Part shown: in pieces, positions 27,363 to 35,864 of the stretch
Layout: each line of letters opens with the position of its first letter
Numbering within the stretch: position 1 is the first letter of the stretch
Assembly (NCBI GenBank): GCA_030584005.1
Contig: CP129486.1
Span: 2,105,933-2,169,932, forward strand
From: Bdellovibrionota bacterium
GTDB lineage: Bacteria > Bdellovibrionota_C > UBA2361 > JAFLCA01
DNA: 64,000 bases
Direction of reading: 5' to 3'
Position numbers and translations under genes: made by a program
Notes under the pieces: model-generated
What the model saw: only the letters and a program-made list of their open reading frames with translations
Told to the model about the DNA's origin: nothing
Database searches by the model: none

Positions 27363-28334
27363 TCACTGACCCTTGATGCGTTTTATTTCCGCCGTAAGCT
27401 TGGGGAGCGCCTCGAACAGATCGGCAACCAGCCCATAATCGGCAATCTCGAAGATCGGCGCCTCGGCGTCCTTGTTTATTGCTACAATCACCTTGGAGTC
27501 CTTCATCCCCGCCAGGTGCTGTATAGCTCCCGAGATCCCTGCTGCAATATAGAGCTGCGGTGCCACTACCTTACCAGTTTGACCAACCTGCCAGTCATTT
27601 GGCGCATATCCAGAATCAACCGCGGCGCGAGAGGCACCTACGGCCGCTCCCAAAACGTCGGCCAGGGGGAAGATATACTTCTCAAAATTTTCAGCGGACT
27701 GCAGCGCCCGCCCCCCAGAGACAACTATCGCCGCATCGCCAAGCTCAGGCCTGTCGCCACCGGAACCTTTGTACTCAATGAAACTGCCCGCGGCAAAGGC
27801 CGCTGCAGTATACGGAGCTTCGGTGACGGAGCCGCTCTTGCCTTCCACGGCCGGAGCAAATGCGGTAGGCCGGACCGTGACGGCTTTCTTGGCGCTCGTT
27901 ATCTCCACGTCGGCCAATATATCCCCCGCATACATGGGCCTCTTGAGCGACCCATCCGGATTCACCGCTATTATGTCCGAGGCCTGACCGGCATCCCACA
28001 GCGCAGCAATGCGCGGAGTGAGATCCTTGCCGATACTTGTTGCCGCCGCGACGAAGACATCGAACTCCCCGCCCTTTAACACGGCTGAAACGGTGCTGGC
28101 GTAGGGGGCGGCAAGGTAGTGCGCAAGCTCAGAAGATTCGCACCAGCGTAGCTCATCAAATCCATACCTAGCAGCATTTGCCGCCGCCTCCTTAGAGCGC
28201 GGACCTAGCAACAATCCCACCAGCCGACCACAATTCCAGCGCTGCTTTAACTCCTGGGCTGCACTCACGGCGGAGAGGCTCGCTTTGAGCAGCGACCCTT
28301 CATGCAGCTGGAGAAATACCAATATATCGCCCAT
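27363..28334 (-). CDS. etfA: Electron transfer flavoprotein alpha subunit
   Basis: 323 residues. The C-terminal FAD domain carries [61 protein letters not shown], the EtfA signature region, then [22 protein letters not shown]. With EtfB it accepts electrons from acyl-CoA and related dehydrogenases. GAGGAAGG precedes the ATG. It follows etfB by 55 bp. The acyl-CoA genes at 21.8-25.7 kb are the nearest functional relatives. Confidence 0.96.
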   Translation of the reverse strand: MGDILVFLQLHEGSLLKASLSAVSAAQELKQRWNCGRLVGLLLGPRSKEAAANAARYGFDELRWCESSELAHYLAAPYASTVSAVLKGGEFDVFVAAATSIGKDLTPRIAALWDAGQASDIIAVNPDGSLKRPMYAGDILADVEITSAKKAVTVRPTAFAPAVEGKSGSVTEAPYTAAAFAAGSFIEYKGSGGDRPELGDAAIVVSGGRALQSAENFEKYIFPLADVLGAAVGASRAAVDSGYAPNDWQVGQTGKVVAPQLYIAAGISGAIQHLAGMKDSKVIVAINKDAEAPIFEIADYGLVADLFEALPKLTAEIKRIKGQ

Positions 28335-28389
28335 ACCTTCCTCTATCCTCTCGACTATTACAGAGATCCGTTTCGAGCCCTTGGGTCCG

Positions 28390-29139
28390 TCACAGCACCT
28401 TGGCTTCGCTCTGCAGCACTGTTACCAGCTCTTCAACGCTTGCTACCTTTTTGCCTCCCTGACGCTGTTGAGGGTAGGTCATTCTCTTGATCCTCACCCG
28501 TGCCGTCGGTTTCACCCCGAGCTGCTCAATGCTCAGCTCTTCAAGGGGCTTTTTCTTAGCCTTCATAATTCCTGGCAGCGGGGCATAGCGTGGCGTATTC
28601 AACCGCAAGTCGGTCGAAATCACCCCTGGCAGGGGAATGCGAAGGGTTTCGAGGCCCCCGTCGACCTCACGGGTCACTGTCGCTTGACCCTCTGCAATCA
28701 CCACCTTGGAGGCGAAACAAGCCTGGGGCAGCTGCAGCAATGCCGCCAAGATCTGCGGGGTCTGTCCGGCGTCAGAGTCAATTGCCTGCTTCCCCATGAT
28801 TATCAGACCATACGAGCCGCGCCGAAATACGGCTGCAAGGATCTCAGCCGCCAGACTTGAATCAACATACTCGCTCGTTTTTACGAGAACTGCGCTATCG
28901 GCTCCCATCGCCATGGTGTAGCGCAGCTGGGTTGCCACATCCTCTGGACCGATGCCAACGACTACGACCTCACTCGCTGCTCCCGCCTCTTTGAGCTTAA
29001 TGGCCTCCTCTACGGCAATCTCATCAAATGGATTGACGATCCACTTGGTTTGCGATGTGTCGATGCTTGCCCCATCGGCTGCAAGCTTCACCTTTACCTG
29101 ATAGTCCGGCACTCGCTTTACAGGCACTAAAATTTTCAT
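28390..29139 (-). CDS. etfB: Electron transfer flavoprotein beta subunit
   Basis: 249 residues starting MKILVPVKRVPDYQVKVKL. WIVNPFDEIAVEEAIKLKE and the C-terminal signature region LPGVISTDLRLNTPRYAPLPGIMKAKKKPLEEL identify EtfB. It contributes the AMP site and the dehydrogenase recognition loop. A GGAGTGTGAGGA stretch lies before the ATG. It is the first gene of the etfBA pair. bcp lies 47 bp upstream on the same strand. Confidence 0.96.
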   Translation of the reverse strand: MKILVPVKRVPDYQVKVKLAADGASIDTSQTKWIVNPFDEIAVEEAIKLKEAGAASEVVVVGIGPEDVATQLRYTMAMGADSAVLVKTSEYVDSSLAAEILAAVFRRGSYGLIIMGKQAIDSDAGQTPQILAALLQLPQACFASKVVIAEGQATVTREVDGGLETLRIPLPGVISTDLRLNTPRYAPLPGIMKAKKKPLEELSIEQLGVKPTARVRIKRMTYPQQRQGGKKVASVEELVTVLQSEAKVL

Positions 29140-29186
29140 TCCTCACACTCCAACTCATGTTCAAAGCTCGTACGACCGGACAATAC

Positions 29187-29783
29187 CTAAGTGCAAAGGC
29201 CACGACCAGCCTGAATGCGCCCTGAACGTCCCCGCCGTTTAGGCCGAGTATCGCATGCACCAGTCAACGATGTGGGGTGATGGCCCTTAAGAGGTCCTTT
29301 TGCTGATTTGTCCTTGAGCAGGCTCCTTGTCAGCTCAAGCACCTCACGCGCATGCCCCTTGGCCTGGACTGCATTATATACGTGCTGCACTCTGCCTGCC
29401 GAATCGATTACAAACGTTGTGCGGTGGATGCCCCTATACTTGCGGCCCATGAAAGTCTTGGGGCCAAATGCCCCGTACGCTTTGCTCACCGCATGATCCG
29501 TATCACTGAGCAGCGGTATCGAGATCCCATGAGCTTCACAAAAACGCCGCTTTGAGCGCTCGTCACCGCCGGAAATGCCCAGCACCTTTACCCCAAGCCT
29601 GGCAAATGCTCTCGCCACCGCGGTAAATTCCTGGGCCTCAATCGTGCATCCCGGAGTGTTATCCTTGGGGTAAAAGTAGATCACGACCGGAGTGCCCCGA
29701 TACTGATGCAGTGAATAGCTTCGGCCTCTCCAATCAGAGAGACAAAAATCCGGTGCCGCATCCCCAATACGCACTTTCGCCAT
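29187..29783 (-). CDS. Bcp/PrxQ-type thiol peroxidase with an unusual C-terminal tail
   Basis: 198 residues. The thioredoxin-like core runs to about residue 157. It has GDAAPDFCLSDWRGRSYSL, YFYPKDNTPGCTIEA (peroxidatic Cys in PGCT) and FLGRKYRG-like MGRKYRGIHRTTFVID. It lacks the second Cys five residues after the first (GCTIEAQEF), so it is a one-Cys type or resolves elsewhere. The last 40 residues (CDTRPKRRGRSGRIQAGRGLCT) are basic and not part of the family. They are encoded by DNA resembling the intergenic repeat near 25.85 kb. Confidence 0.9.
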   Translation of the reverse strand: MAKVRIGDAAPDFCLSDWRGRSYSLHQYRGTPVVIYFYPKDNTPGCTIEAQEFTAVARAFARLGVKVLGISGGDERSKRRFCEAHGISIPLLSDTDHAVSKAYGAFGPKTFMGRKYRGIHRTTFVIDSAGRVQHVYNAVQAKGHAREVLELTRSLLKDKSAKGPLKGHHPTSLTGACDTRPKRRGRSGRIQAGRGLCT

Positions 29784-29970
29784 ACCGCCTCCTTCGCTGG
29801 GGCCAGGAGTCTGTCCTATAGCAGCTGTGGAACAGCTTCCTAGCCGCGATTCTGCATGAACCAGGGCCCAAACTATGCGTGCGTGAGGTCACGCTGCGCG
29901 CCCTTTTCTGAGCCCTTTGCCAGATACCGTGCATCTATCATTAAGAGAGGGTTTTTGCGAAGAGTCCCCT

Positions 29971-30291
29971 ATGCGTAACTCCAAGAAGAAGCTCCACCCG
30001 AAGCAGCTCCAGTCCCAGATTGAGTCGGAGACCACCCCTGCCCAGAAGCTCCCCGAGTTTGATGCTTCCGATAGTGACCCGCTAAGCTACGTCGAGCAGT
30101 TTCTTCGGCATGATCTCGATATCGGCCCTCTGGAGAAAGTAGACCTGATGACGCCTGAAAGCGCTCGACAAGCGCTTACCCTGATTGGGCAACAGTATCG
30201 CTTGGTCCAGGAACGGCTTAAAACAAGCAATGCGCTGAAGAAGATGCTGCAGAGTTATCAGCCTCCCCCGATTGATTCGGAACAACATTGA
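29971..30291 (+). CDS. Small hydrophilic protein, unknown function
   Basis: 106 residues from the ATG at 29971 (GAAGAG upstream), starting MRNSKKKLHPKQLQ. It is charged, with a disordered first 40 residues and helical segments after (SYVEQFLRHDLDIG; PESARQALTLIGQQYRLVQERLKTSNALKKML). The last helix looks coiled-coil-forming. No family is recognised. It is divergent from bcp and convergent with the helicase genes, so probably monocistronic. Confidence 0.6.
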   Translation: MRNSKKKLHPKQLQSQIESETTPAQKLPEFDASDSDPLSYVEQFLRHDLDIGPLEKVDLMTPESARQALTLIGQQYRLVQERLKTSNALKKMLQSYQPPPIDSEQH

Positions 30292-30360
30292 GTTCAACCG
30301 TCCGTGTACTCTGTAGAAGATCCCACTGTTCTCGCTGCCCCCTCTGTGGATTCTCCCTAT

Positions 30361-30389
30361 ACAAACAAAAAGAGCACGCCCTTGGCTCT
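30361..30389 (-). terminator. Candidate intrinsic terminator after the helicase genes
   Basis: Read on the minus strand, AGAGC (30389-30385) and GCTCT (30375-30371) form a short stem followed directly by TTTTGTTTGT. It lies about 40 bp beyond the helicase stop codon. The stem is only 5 bp, so it would be weak. Confidence 0.4.
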
Positions 30390-30430
30390 CGTCAGACCAC
30401 TGCTACGCTCCCATGCGCAGGCCTAACGAG

Positions 30431-31879
30431 TCAGAGTACCGGGGGCTCAGTTGCCAGCTCGTCTTCGAATAATTCAGCTTCGATCAGCGGCGGCCGCAAG
30501 ATCTGCTCACGCCCCTCCACTGCTCTTTTGGCAATGCCAGGGTGAGTGCGCTCCAGGCGCGAAAGCTGATTCAAATGATCCGCAGTCTGCGTTACTAACC
30601 GTGCAACATCGCCCTCGGCGACCCCCGAGAGCCGCAGAATCCCCGCAAATTCCCGCCAATTCCCCGATCGCATCCATTGTATCACCGTCCCCGCAGCGTC
30701 CGGCAGCACTTGGACCTCCGTGGTCGCCGGATTGACATAGGCTGCGCGCACCTTCAGAACGATCTCCTCCATGATCTTGTAGACCTCTTTGTCGAGAGGA
30801 TTGGGGCGCATTTTCAGATAACCCCGATGCGGATCGCCGGAGATGCTCGCTACGACTCCCACAATCTCTTCGGTCGAAAGGTTGTCGAACAGCCCTCCAT
30901 CGACTCCCTCGGCAAGTTCAAGCACCAAACTTGTGTACAGTTCTGCTGACCACAATCCCTTGGCAGTGAGCCGGCCCCTTTCGACATAACCGAGGCTCTC
31001 CAACCCGCGCAGAGACTGCTCCAACTCGACGAGCTGCCGCCGTTCAATCTCATCGGCTTGACGCTCGATACGACGAATGCGCTTGCGGGCTTTCTTGAGC
31101 CCTTCGTCACCCATTCGATCGAGTGTCGCCGTGAGCGCTTCTTCTTGCCCCGCTGCCTCCATTCGCAGACCGCGTGCGTGCTTCATATCCAGGAAGGACG
31201 CCAGGCTCCGCTGTACCGTGTAGGTGAGGTCATCGACGTTGCGAAACTTCAATAGGTTCAACACCGTAGACGGAGCCGCAAAGTACGCAGAGCGCAACGG
31301 TTCCGGCGGTTGTTGGCTCACTTCATGAATTACACGAGCGTCAAGAAACTGAGTTGGGGCCACGATACAGAGGCCAACGGTATCCTTTCCTCGACGCCCC
31401 GCCCGTCCAGCCATCTGCTGCAATTCTGCCGCGGTCAATGTCGCAAATCCGCTTGATCCTCTTCGGGAATGGGCCGTAATCACCACCGTACGAGCCGGAA
31501 AGTCCACTCCCGCCGCCACCGTGCCGGTTGCGATCATGATGCGCAGCACGCCGCGCGACATCAGCTCTTCCAGGATGAGCCTCCACACCAGAAGCTGCCC
31601 TGCATGGTGCGCTCCTACACCATGTTCAACCAGCGCGGTGTAATGCGGATGCTCTCTGACCAGAAGCGGATCAAGAGAGTACTTATCGATCACTCTTTGC
31701 AGCTCATCATTGAGCCGCGTTTTCTCTTGCGATCCAAGCAGACCGAGTTTCCCCGATTGCAGACGCTGCACATCCTGGTCGCACTGCTTACGGGCGGTGC
31801 GGAACACAATGGCCGGAAGCAGATTATCGCGAGCCAGCACTGAAGCGATGCGTCCAATCGGAAAGTCACGCAGCAACAT
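30431..31879 (-). CDS. Ski2-like DEAD/DEAH-box helicase, C-terminal part (RecA2 and accessory domains)
   Basis: 482 residues. It opens with IASVLARDNLLPAIVFRTARKQCDQ, continues with VGAHHAGQLLVWRLILEELMSRGVLRIMIATGTVAAGVDFPA, and has the arginine-finger motif QMAGRAGRRGKDTVG. These are motifs IV-VI of Ski2/Mtr4-like RNA helicases. The rest is helical. Its ATG overlaps the stop of the N-terminal half in TAATG, in a different frame. The same frame is open upstream of the ATG (FVSAVQKAEALMLLRDFP), so this was originally one gene. It would be inactive alone because motifs I-III are in the other frame. Confidence 0.85.
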   Translation of the reverse strand: MLLRDFPIGRIASVLARDNLLPAIVFRTARKQCDQDVQRLQSGKLGLLGSQEKTRLNDELQRVIDKYSLDPLLVREHPHYTALVEHGVGAHHAGQLLVWRLILEELMSRGVLRIMIATGTVAAGVDFPARTVVITAHSRRGSSGFATLTAAELQQMAGRAGRRGKDTVGLCIVAPTQFLDARVIHEVSQQPPEPLRSAYFAAPSTVLNLLKFRNVDDLTYTVQRSLASFLDMKHARGLRMEAAGQEEALTATLDRMGDEGLKKARKRIRRIERQADEIERRQLVELEQSLRGLESLGYVERGRLTAKGLWSAELYTSLVLELAEGVDGGLFDNLSTEEIVGVVASISGDPHRGYLKMRPNPLDKEVYKIMEEIVLKVRAAYVNPATTEVQVLPDAAGTVIQWMRSGNWREFAGILRLSGVAEGDVARLVTQTADHLNQLSRLERTHPGIAKRAVEGREQILRPPLIEAELFEDELATEPPVL

Positions 31880-32685
31880 TAGCGCCTCCGCCTTCTGAAC
31901 TGCCGAGACGAACGTTGCATTCTACCGGAAGGTCGTTCGTGCGCCCGTTGTGCCTCATAGAATTGATCAATTATCGGCAGCACGTCGCCATCCGGCCCCG
32001 CCAGCGGCAGCACACCGAGGTCTGGGTGCAGGAATCCATAACGCAGCTCCACGGGGCGCTCCTTCTTCATGACCACATGACAGGGCTTGCCGCGCACCCC
32101 CTCAATCCATTCACTTATCTCTCTTGGATTTGAGATTGAAGCAGAGAGCATCAGCAGAGTGGCGGTGCTAGGGGTCAAGATAATGCTCTCTTCCCACACT
32201 GGTCCGCGTTGCGGATCGGCGAGAAAGTGCACCTCATCGAGCACTATCAATCCATAGCGTTCCGAGGTTTGGTACAGCTCGTTCCGATAAATTTCGGTCG
32301 TCGCAACGACCAGCTGCGAATCCCCCTCAATCTTGCGATCTCCTGTGAGAAGGCCCACGGAATACTGCGGCCCAAAGAGAGCACGCAGCTCGCTGTACTT
32401 GGTATTCGATAGGGCTTTGAGTGGCGTGGTGTAAACGGCCCGCCGTCCCTGCGACACCATGGAACGGATCGACTCGATGGCTATGAACGTCTTGCCCGAA
32501 CCCGTTGGCGCCACCACCAGTGTATCCACCCCCTGCGCCACATGATCGATGGCATCTTTTTGAAAGTCATCCACCACGAATGGCTCGGCTTTCGGAACGC
32601 CTACGTCCCTCAAAAACCATTCACGAAGCTGCCGCACCGACTTGGACGGGGACTTCTCTTTGGATGCACGCACCTCTTTTGCCAT
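31879..32685 (-). CDS. Ski2-like DEAD/DEAH-box helicase, N-terminal part (RecA1)
   Basis: 268 residues. FQKDAIDHVAQG (Q-like), VVAPTGSGKTFIAIE (motif I), TTPLKALSNTKYSEL (Ia), VGLLTGDRKI, TTEIYRNELY, VLDEVHFLADPQRG (motif II, DEVH) and LMLSASISNP (motif III) are all present. The last residues SGRMQRSSRQFRRRRR are a frameshifted, arginine-rich end. The sequence then stops in TAA, overlapping the ATG of the second half. Full-length relatives are single chains of roughly 750 residues or more. Either the gene is frameshifted (biologically or in the assembly) or the two halves are made separately by reinitiation. Confidence 0.85.
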   Translation of the reverse strand: MAKEVRASKEKSPSKSVRQLREWFLRDVGVPKAEPFVVDDFQKDAIDHVAQGVDTLVVAPTGSGKTFIAIESIRSMVSQGRRAVYTTPLKALSNTKYSELRALFGPQYSVGLLTGDRKIEGDSQLVVATTEIYRNELYQTSERYGLIVLDEVHFLADPQRGPVWEESIILTPSTATLLMLSASISNPREISEWIEGVRGKPCHVVMKKERPVELRYGFLHPDLGVLPLAGPDGDVLPIIDQFYEAQRAHERPSGRMQRSSRQFRRRRR

Positions 32686-32721
32686 TTGAAACCGTATCTA
32701 CTGCATTACCATTACAGGGAG

Positions 32722-33510
32722 CTAACTACTGAGCCGCGCACACGCACTTTGATCGTCGAGATCGAATCGGCAGGAGATGAATCGTCTTATTTCTCCGGAG
32801 GGGAGCGTCTGCAGGTCTCTTGGGGAGCCCTGATAGGCAAGCTGTCCGTGAAACAAACAGCGCACAGTATGCACTGCCGGGAGGAGTCGACGCAAATCAT
32901 GGCTCACCACGATCAGGGTGGGTTTTGTTTCATTCCAAAGCTCCACGATCAGGTTCATTATTACACTGCTCGCCACCGGATCCAAACCTGCGGTGGGGTC
33001 ATCCAGTAAACACACGCGCGGCTTGGCCACCAGAGCTCGCGCCAAAGCAGCCCGGCGCCGCATCCCGCCACTAAGCTGTGCCGGCATCTTCCACGCCGCC
33101 GCTCTGAGTCCTACCCGATCCAAAATACTTGACACCAACGGCTGCACCTCATGCCGTTGATCATCCGATAAGCGGGCGACCGGCACATCGCCGTGGAGTA
33201 GTGGGAAAGCCACATTATCGAACAAAGAGAGGGAGTCGAAGAGCGCCCCTTCCTGAAACATTAAACTCATATCGCTCAAGTCTAGGTGACGCTCAATCAT
33301 TCCGCTGTCCGGATGGCTTACTCCTGCCATAAGCTTGAGCAGGACCGACTTGCCTCCCCCGCTTGGGCCGATAAGTCCGCTAAGCTCCTGGGGTCTGCAG
33401 TCCATATCAACCCCGCGTAGCACATGGTTCAATCCAAACGACTTGTGCACACCGCGCAATCGAATGAGCGGCGATGGAGATTCAATTGTAGCAGCGAACG
33501 CGGAACACAT
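32722..33510 (-). CDS. MlaF-type ABC transporter ATP-binding protein
   Basis: 262 residues from the ATG at 33510; a GTG at 33549 is an alternative, and neither has a good ribosome site. LIGPSGGGKSVLLKLMAG is Walker A, PAQLSGGMRRRAALARALVAKPRVCLLDDPTAGLDP the signature plus Walker B, and LIVVSHDLRRLLP the switch His. The GGGKSVLLK form and short length match MlaF/Ttg2A phospholipid-transport ATPases, which pair with an MlaE permease and MlaD MCE protein. None of those partners is adjacent, so the assignment to lipid transport is by sequence only. Confidence 0.85.
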   Translation of the reverse strand: MCSAFAATIESPSPLIRLRGVHKSFGLNHVLRGVDMDCRPQELSGLIGPSGGGKSVLLKLMAGVSHPDSGMIERHLDLSDMSLMFQEGALFDSLSLFDNVAFPLLHGDVPVARLSDDQRHEVQPLVSSILDRVGLRAAAWKMPAQLSGGMRRRAALARALVAKPRVCLLDDPTAGLDPVASSVIMNLIVELWNETKPTLIVVSHDLRRLLPAVHTVRCLFHGQLAYQGSPRDLQTLPSGEIRRFISCRFDLDDQSACARLSS

Positions 33511-33567
33511 GACGATAGGATATGCCCTCTGCCCTTCGAAGGGCAACACAGTGGCGGAAGAAAAGGG

Positions 33568-35067
33568 TTATGATTTTGCCAGATTCCGATCGGGGGAATC
33601 GTCGATGCAGCGGCGAACCTGTCGTGAGAGTTCTTCGATGCTGAACGGCTTCTGCAGAAAGCCCATACCCCCGTTCCTCAGCACATCATCGACGAGCTCT
33701 TCGGAGCTATAACCGCTCATCAGCAGGACACGGGCCTTCGGATCGAGCCCGCGCAGCTTGAAGTACACATCGTGACCGGACAACGATGGCATCAGCATAT
33801 CGAGAAGCACAAGCGCCACTTTGCCGCTATTTGCTCGGTAGAGCTCTATCCCCTCTATACCCGATGATGCGGAGATCACTTTATACCCAAGATGTGTGAG
33901 CCCCAAGGCGATCACATTGCGGACGGGATACTCGTCGTCGACCACCAGCACGCATTCTTCTCGTCCGCCTACGATAACTCCCGAGTCCAAGACCGCCGCC
34001 TCGCCCTTGATGGTCTCGGCACCCTCGGCATCGGGGAGGTATACGGCGATACGGGTGCCTTTATTCTGCTCCGAATGCACAGAGATCGCTCCGCCAAGTT
34101 CTCTCACTATGCTCAGCACTGTGGTGAGGCCAAGTCCAGTGCCCTGATCTGACTTAGTTGAGAAGTAGGGTTCGAAGATCCGCTCCCGCACCTCCTGCGA
34201 CATGCCATGACCATTGTCAGTGACGGTGAGGCGCGCATACGAGGCGGCCCCCCGCTCGTGCGCCACAAATGCTTGGTCAAGCTCCGCTGGATCGGTGACC
34301 CGGACGACCTCGACTCGAATAGTCCCGTTTGTGGGGAGCGCGTCACGCGCGTTAATCATAAGATTGGCGAGAATTTGGGCCAGCTTTGCTTCCGCAGCGA
34401 GCACGGTAAGCTTTTGAGTGCACAGCTGCGTCTCGATGTTGTATTCGGGTGAGATGGCGCGCCTCAACAATGAGACCGTGCGTTGTACTAGGTCATTGAG
34501 ATCGACGGGCCCAACCTCTCCCGACTCCATCTTGGAGAACTTCAATATTTGCTGCGTCATCTGTGAAGCTTTCTTTGAGCCATCTTCAATCGTACGCAGC
34601 GATTCAATATGCGGCCCCTGCGCGGGTAGTATTGTTTTCAGGTAGGATATATGGCCGAGAATGCCGGCCAGGACGTTGTTAAAATCATGCGCAATGCCGC
34701 CGGCAAGCAGTCCCAGCGTTTCGAGGCGCTGGGCATGGAAGTTGTCGAGCCTCTCGTGTTGAGATGCGCGCGACACAATACGCAATAGGACGTACCCATC
34801 GCCGAATCGCTTGCAGGCAAGTCGCACCACCAGGGACTGGCCGTTACCGAGCTTCAGTTCGTGGGAGCTCTCGGCCATCTCGGCGCTATCCGGATCGAGA
34901 GTCGGCAGAATCTGGGACAGTAAGGGAATCGCGGATTTTTTATCCCCGCAGACAAGAAAATCCTCAAAGGCCTTGTTGGCAAATCGGCACGTTCCAGAGC
35001 GATCAAATATAGCCAGAGGAGTCTTTAGGGTACCAAGGGCCTGCGCCAGAATGTCTTCATTGACCAT
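33568..35067 (-). CDS. Hybrid sensor histidine kinase with PAS and C-terminal receiver domains
   Basis: 499 residues. A PAS-like sensor (about 10-105) comes first, with no membrane segment, so it is cytoplasmic. The dimerisation helix holds the phospho-His in GGIAHDFNNVLAGILGH. The ATPase follows with NLMINARDALP (N box), VTDNGHGMS (G1), FEPYFSTKSDQGTGLGL (F/G2). The receiver domain (about 380-490) has VLVVDDEYPVRN, LLDMLMPS (phospho-Asp), LLMSGYS and QKPF. The HDFNN form is common in NtrB-like and hybrid kinases of deltaproteobacteria. The cognate phosphotransfer partner is not adjacent. The start is taken at ATG 35067; a GTG at 35082 is possible. Confidence 0.92.
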   Translation of the reverse strand: MVNEDILAQALGTLKTPLAIFDRSGTCRFANKAFEDFLVCGDKKSAIPLLSQILPTLDPDSAEMAESSHELKLGNGQSLVVRLACKRFGDGYVLLRIVSRASQHERLDNFHAQRLETLGLLAGGIAHDFNNVLAGILGHISYLKTILPAQGPHIESLRTIEDGSKKASQMTQQILKFSKMESGEVGPVDLNDLVQRTVSLLRRAISPEYNIETQLCTQKLTVLAAEAKLAQILANLMINARDALPTNGTIRVEVVRVTDPAELDQAFVAHERGAASYARLTVTDNGHGMSQEVRERIFEPYFSTKSDQGTGLGLTTVLSIVRELGGAISVHSEQNKGTRIAVYLPDAEGAETIKGEAAVLDSGVIVGGREECVLVVDDEYPVRNVIALGLTHLGYKVISASSGIEGIELYRANSGKVALVLLDMLMPSLSGHDVYFKLRGLDPKARVLLMSGYSSEELVDDVLRNGGMGFLQKPFSIEELSRQVRRCIDDSPDRNLAKS

Positions 35068-35435
35068 GCGCTCACTCACCACACATATGCCTGGACCGCA
35101 AAACTCCGGGGAAAATAGGGATTCCCATGCTACATTCTTGTGTACTGCGTCTAGACAAACCCCCTCGACAGCTCTTCGGCAGCCGTGACAACTCCTCCAA
35201 TGCTTTAGTTTAATACTACTCGAGGGCTTTAGAACGCGCTATCTTCTAAAATCGTGTTCCACATAAAATTCCTGGACAAGATGCAGCTCCTTACGTATGA
35301 AGGGGTTAGGATTCTTTTTCTTTTCGCCGGCATAGCACGGTTTTGTCCGCTCCGGTTTGTGGGCAAGGCGGTGAGAGGGTCGGAGAGCCAAAGAGAGCGG
35401 GCTACATGCGCTCACATTCCAGGGTGCGAGGCGGT

Positions 35436-35771
35436 ATGAGTGAATCCGATGAGTCAGCAACACATCGTGGTGTAGTCAAGTGGTTCAACGACGCAAAGGG
35501 TTACGGTTTTATCGAACACTCTGATGGTAAAGATGTGTTTGTGCACTATTCCGTAATAGAAAGTGACGGCTTCAAGTCATTGCGTGATGGTGAAGAGGTG
35601 CTATACGAGTTCCGCGAGGGACCCAAGGGGCTCCAGGCGGTCAAGGTGAGCCGGACTCATCGGGCTAGTGCCAATGGTGACGGGTCAATGATCGAAGATC
35701 AGTCAGCCCAATCCTCTGAAAACACAGAAAGCACCGAGAGTGACGATTTCGAAGCCCGCGCTGCGTCGTAA
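35436..35771 (+). CDS. Cold-shock domain protein with acidic tail
   Basis: 111 residues from the ATG at 35436, with GAGGCGG just upstream. GVVKWFNDAKGYGFIEHSDGKDVFVHYSVI carries both RNP motifs (KGYGFI and VFVHY) of the OB-fold nucleic-acid-binding domain. The last 40 residues (QSAQSSENTESTESDDFEARAAS) are a disordered acidic extension, longer than the usual 65-70-residue CspA type. A long leader of about 350 bp separates it from the divergent kinase gene, which would fit leader-based thermoregulation, though no specific structure was resolved. Confidence 0.92.
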   Translation: MSESDESATHRGVVKWFNDAKGYGFIEHSDGKDVFVHYSVIESDGFKSLRDGEEVLYEFREGPKGLQAVKVSRTHRASANGDGSMIEDQSAQSSENTESTESDDFEARAAS

Positions 35772-35805
35772 TCACTAAGAAGTTCATAATCTCACAGAAG
35801 CATTG

Positions 35806-35829
35806 CGCCCCTTGGCGAAATCAAGGGCG
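35806..35829. terminator. Stem-loop between convergent csp and rlmN genes
   Basis: CGCCCCTTG (35806-35814) pairs with CAAGGGCG (35822-35829) with one bulged C and loop GCGAAAT. It is centred between the two convergent stop codons. There is no clear T-run, so a bidirectional, partly factor-dependent terminator is the best guess. Confidence 0.4.
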
Positions 35830-35864
35830 AATGGAACGGCCACAGAGTGCTAGGCAAGATGGGC

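Noticed and set aside
27132..28079. 315-codon plus-strand frame
   Set aside because: Antisense to etfA and the end of the DUF192 gene, both clearly identified; the product shows no family features.
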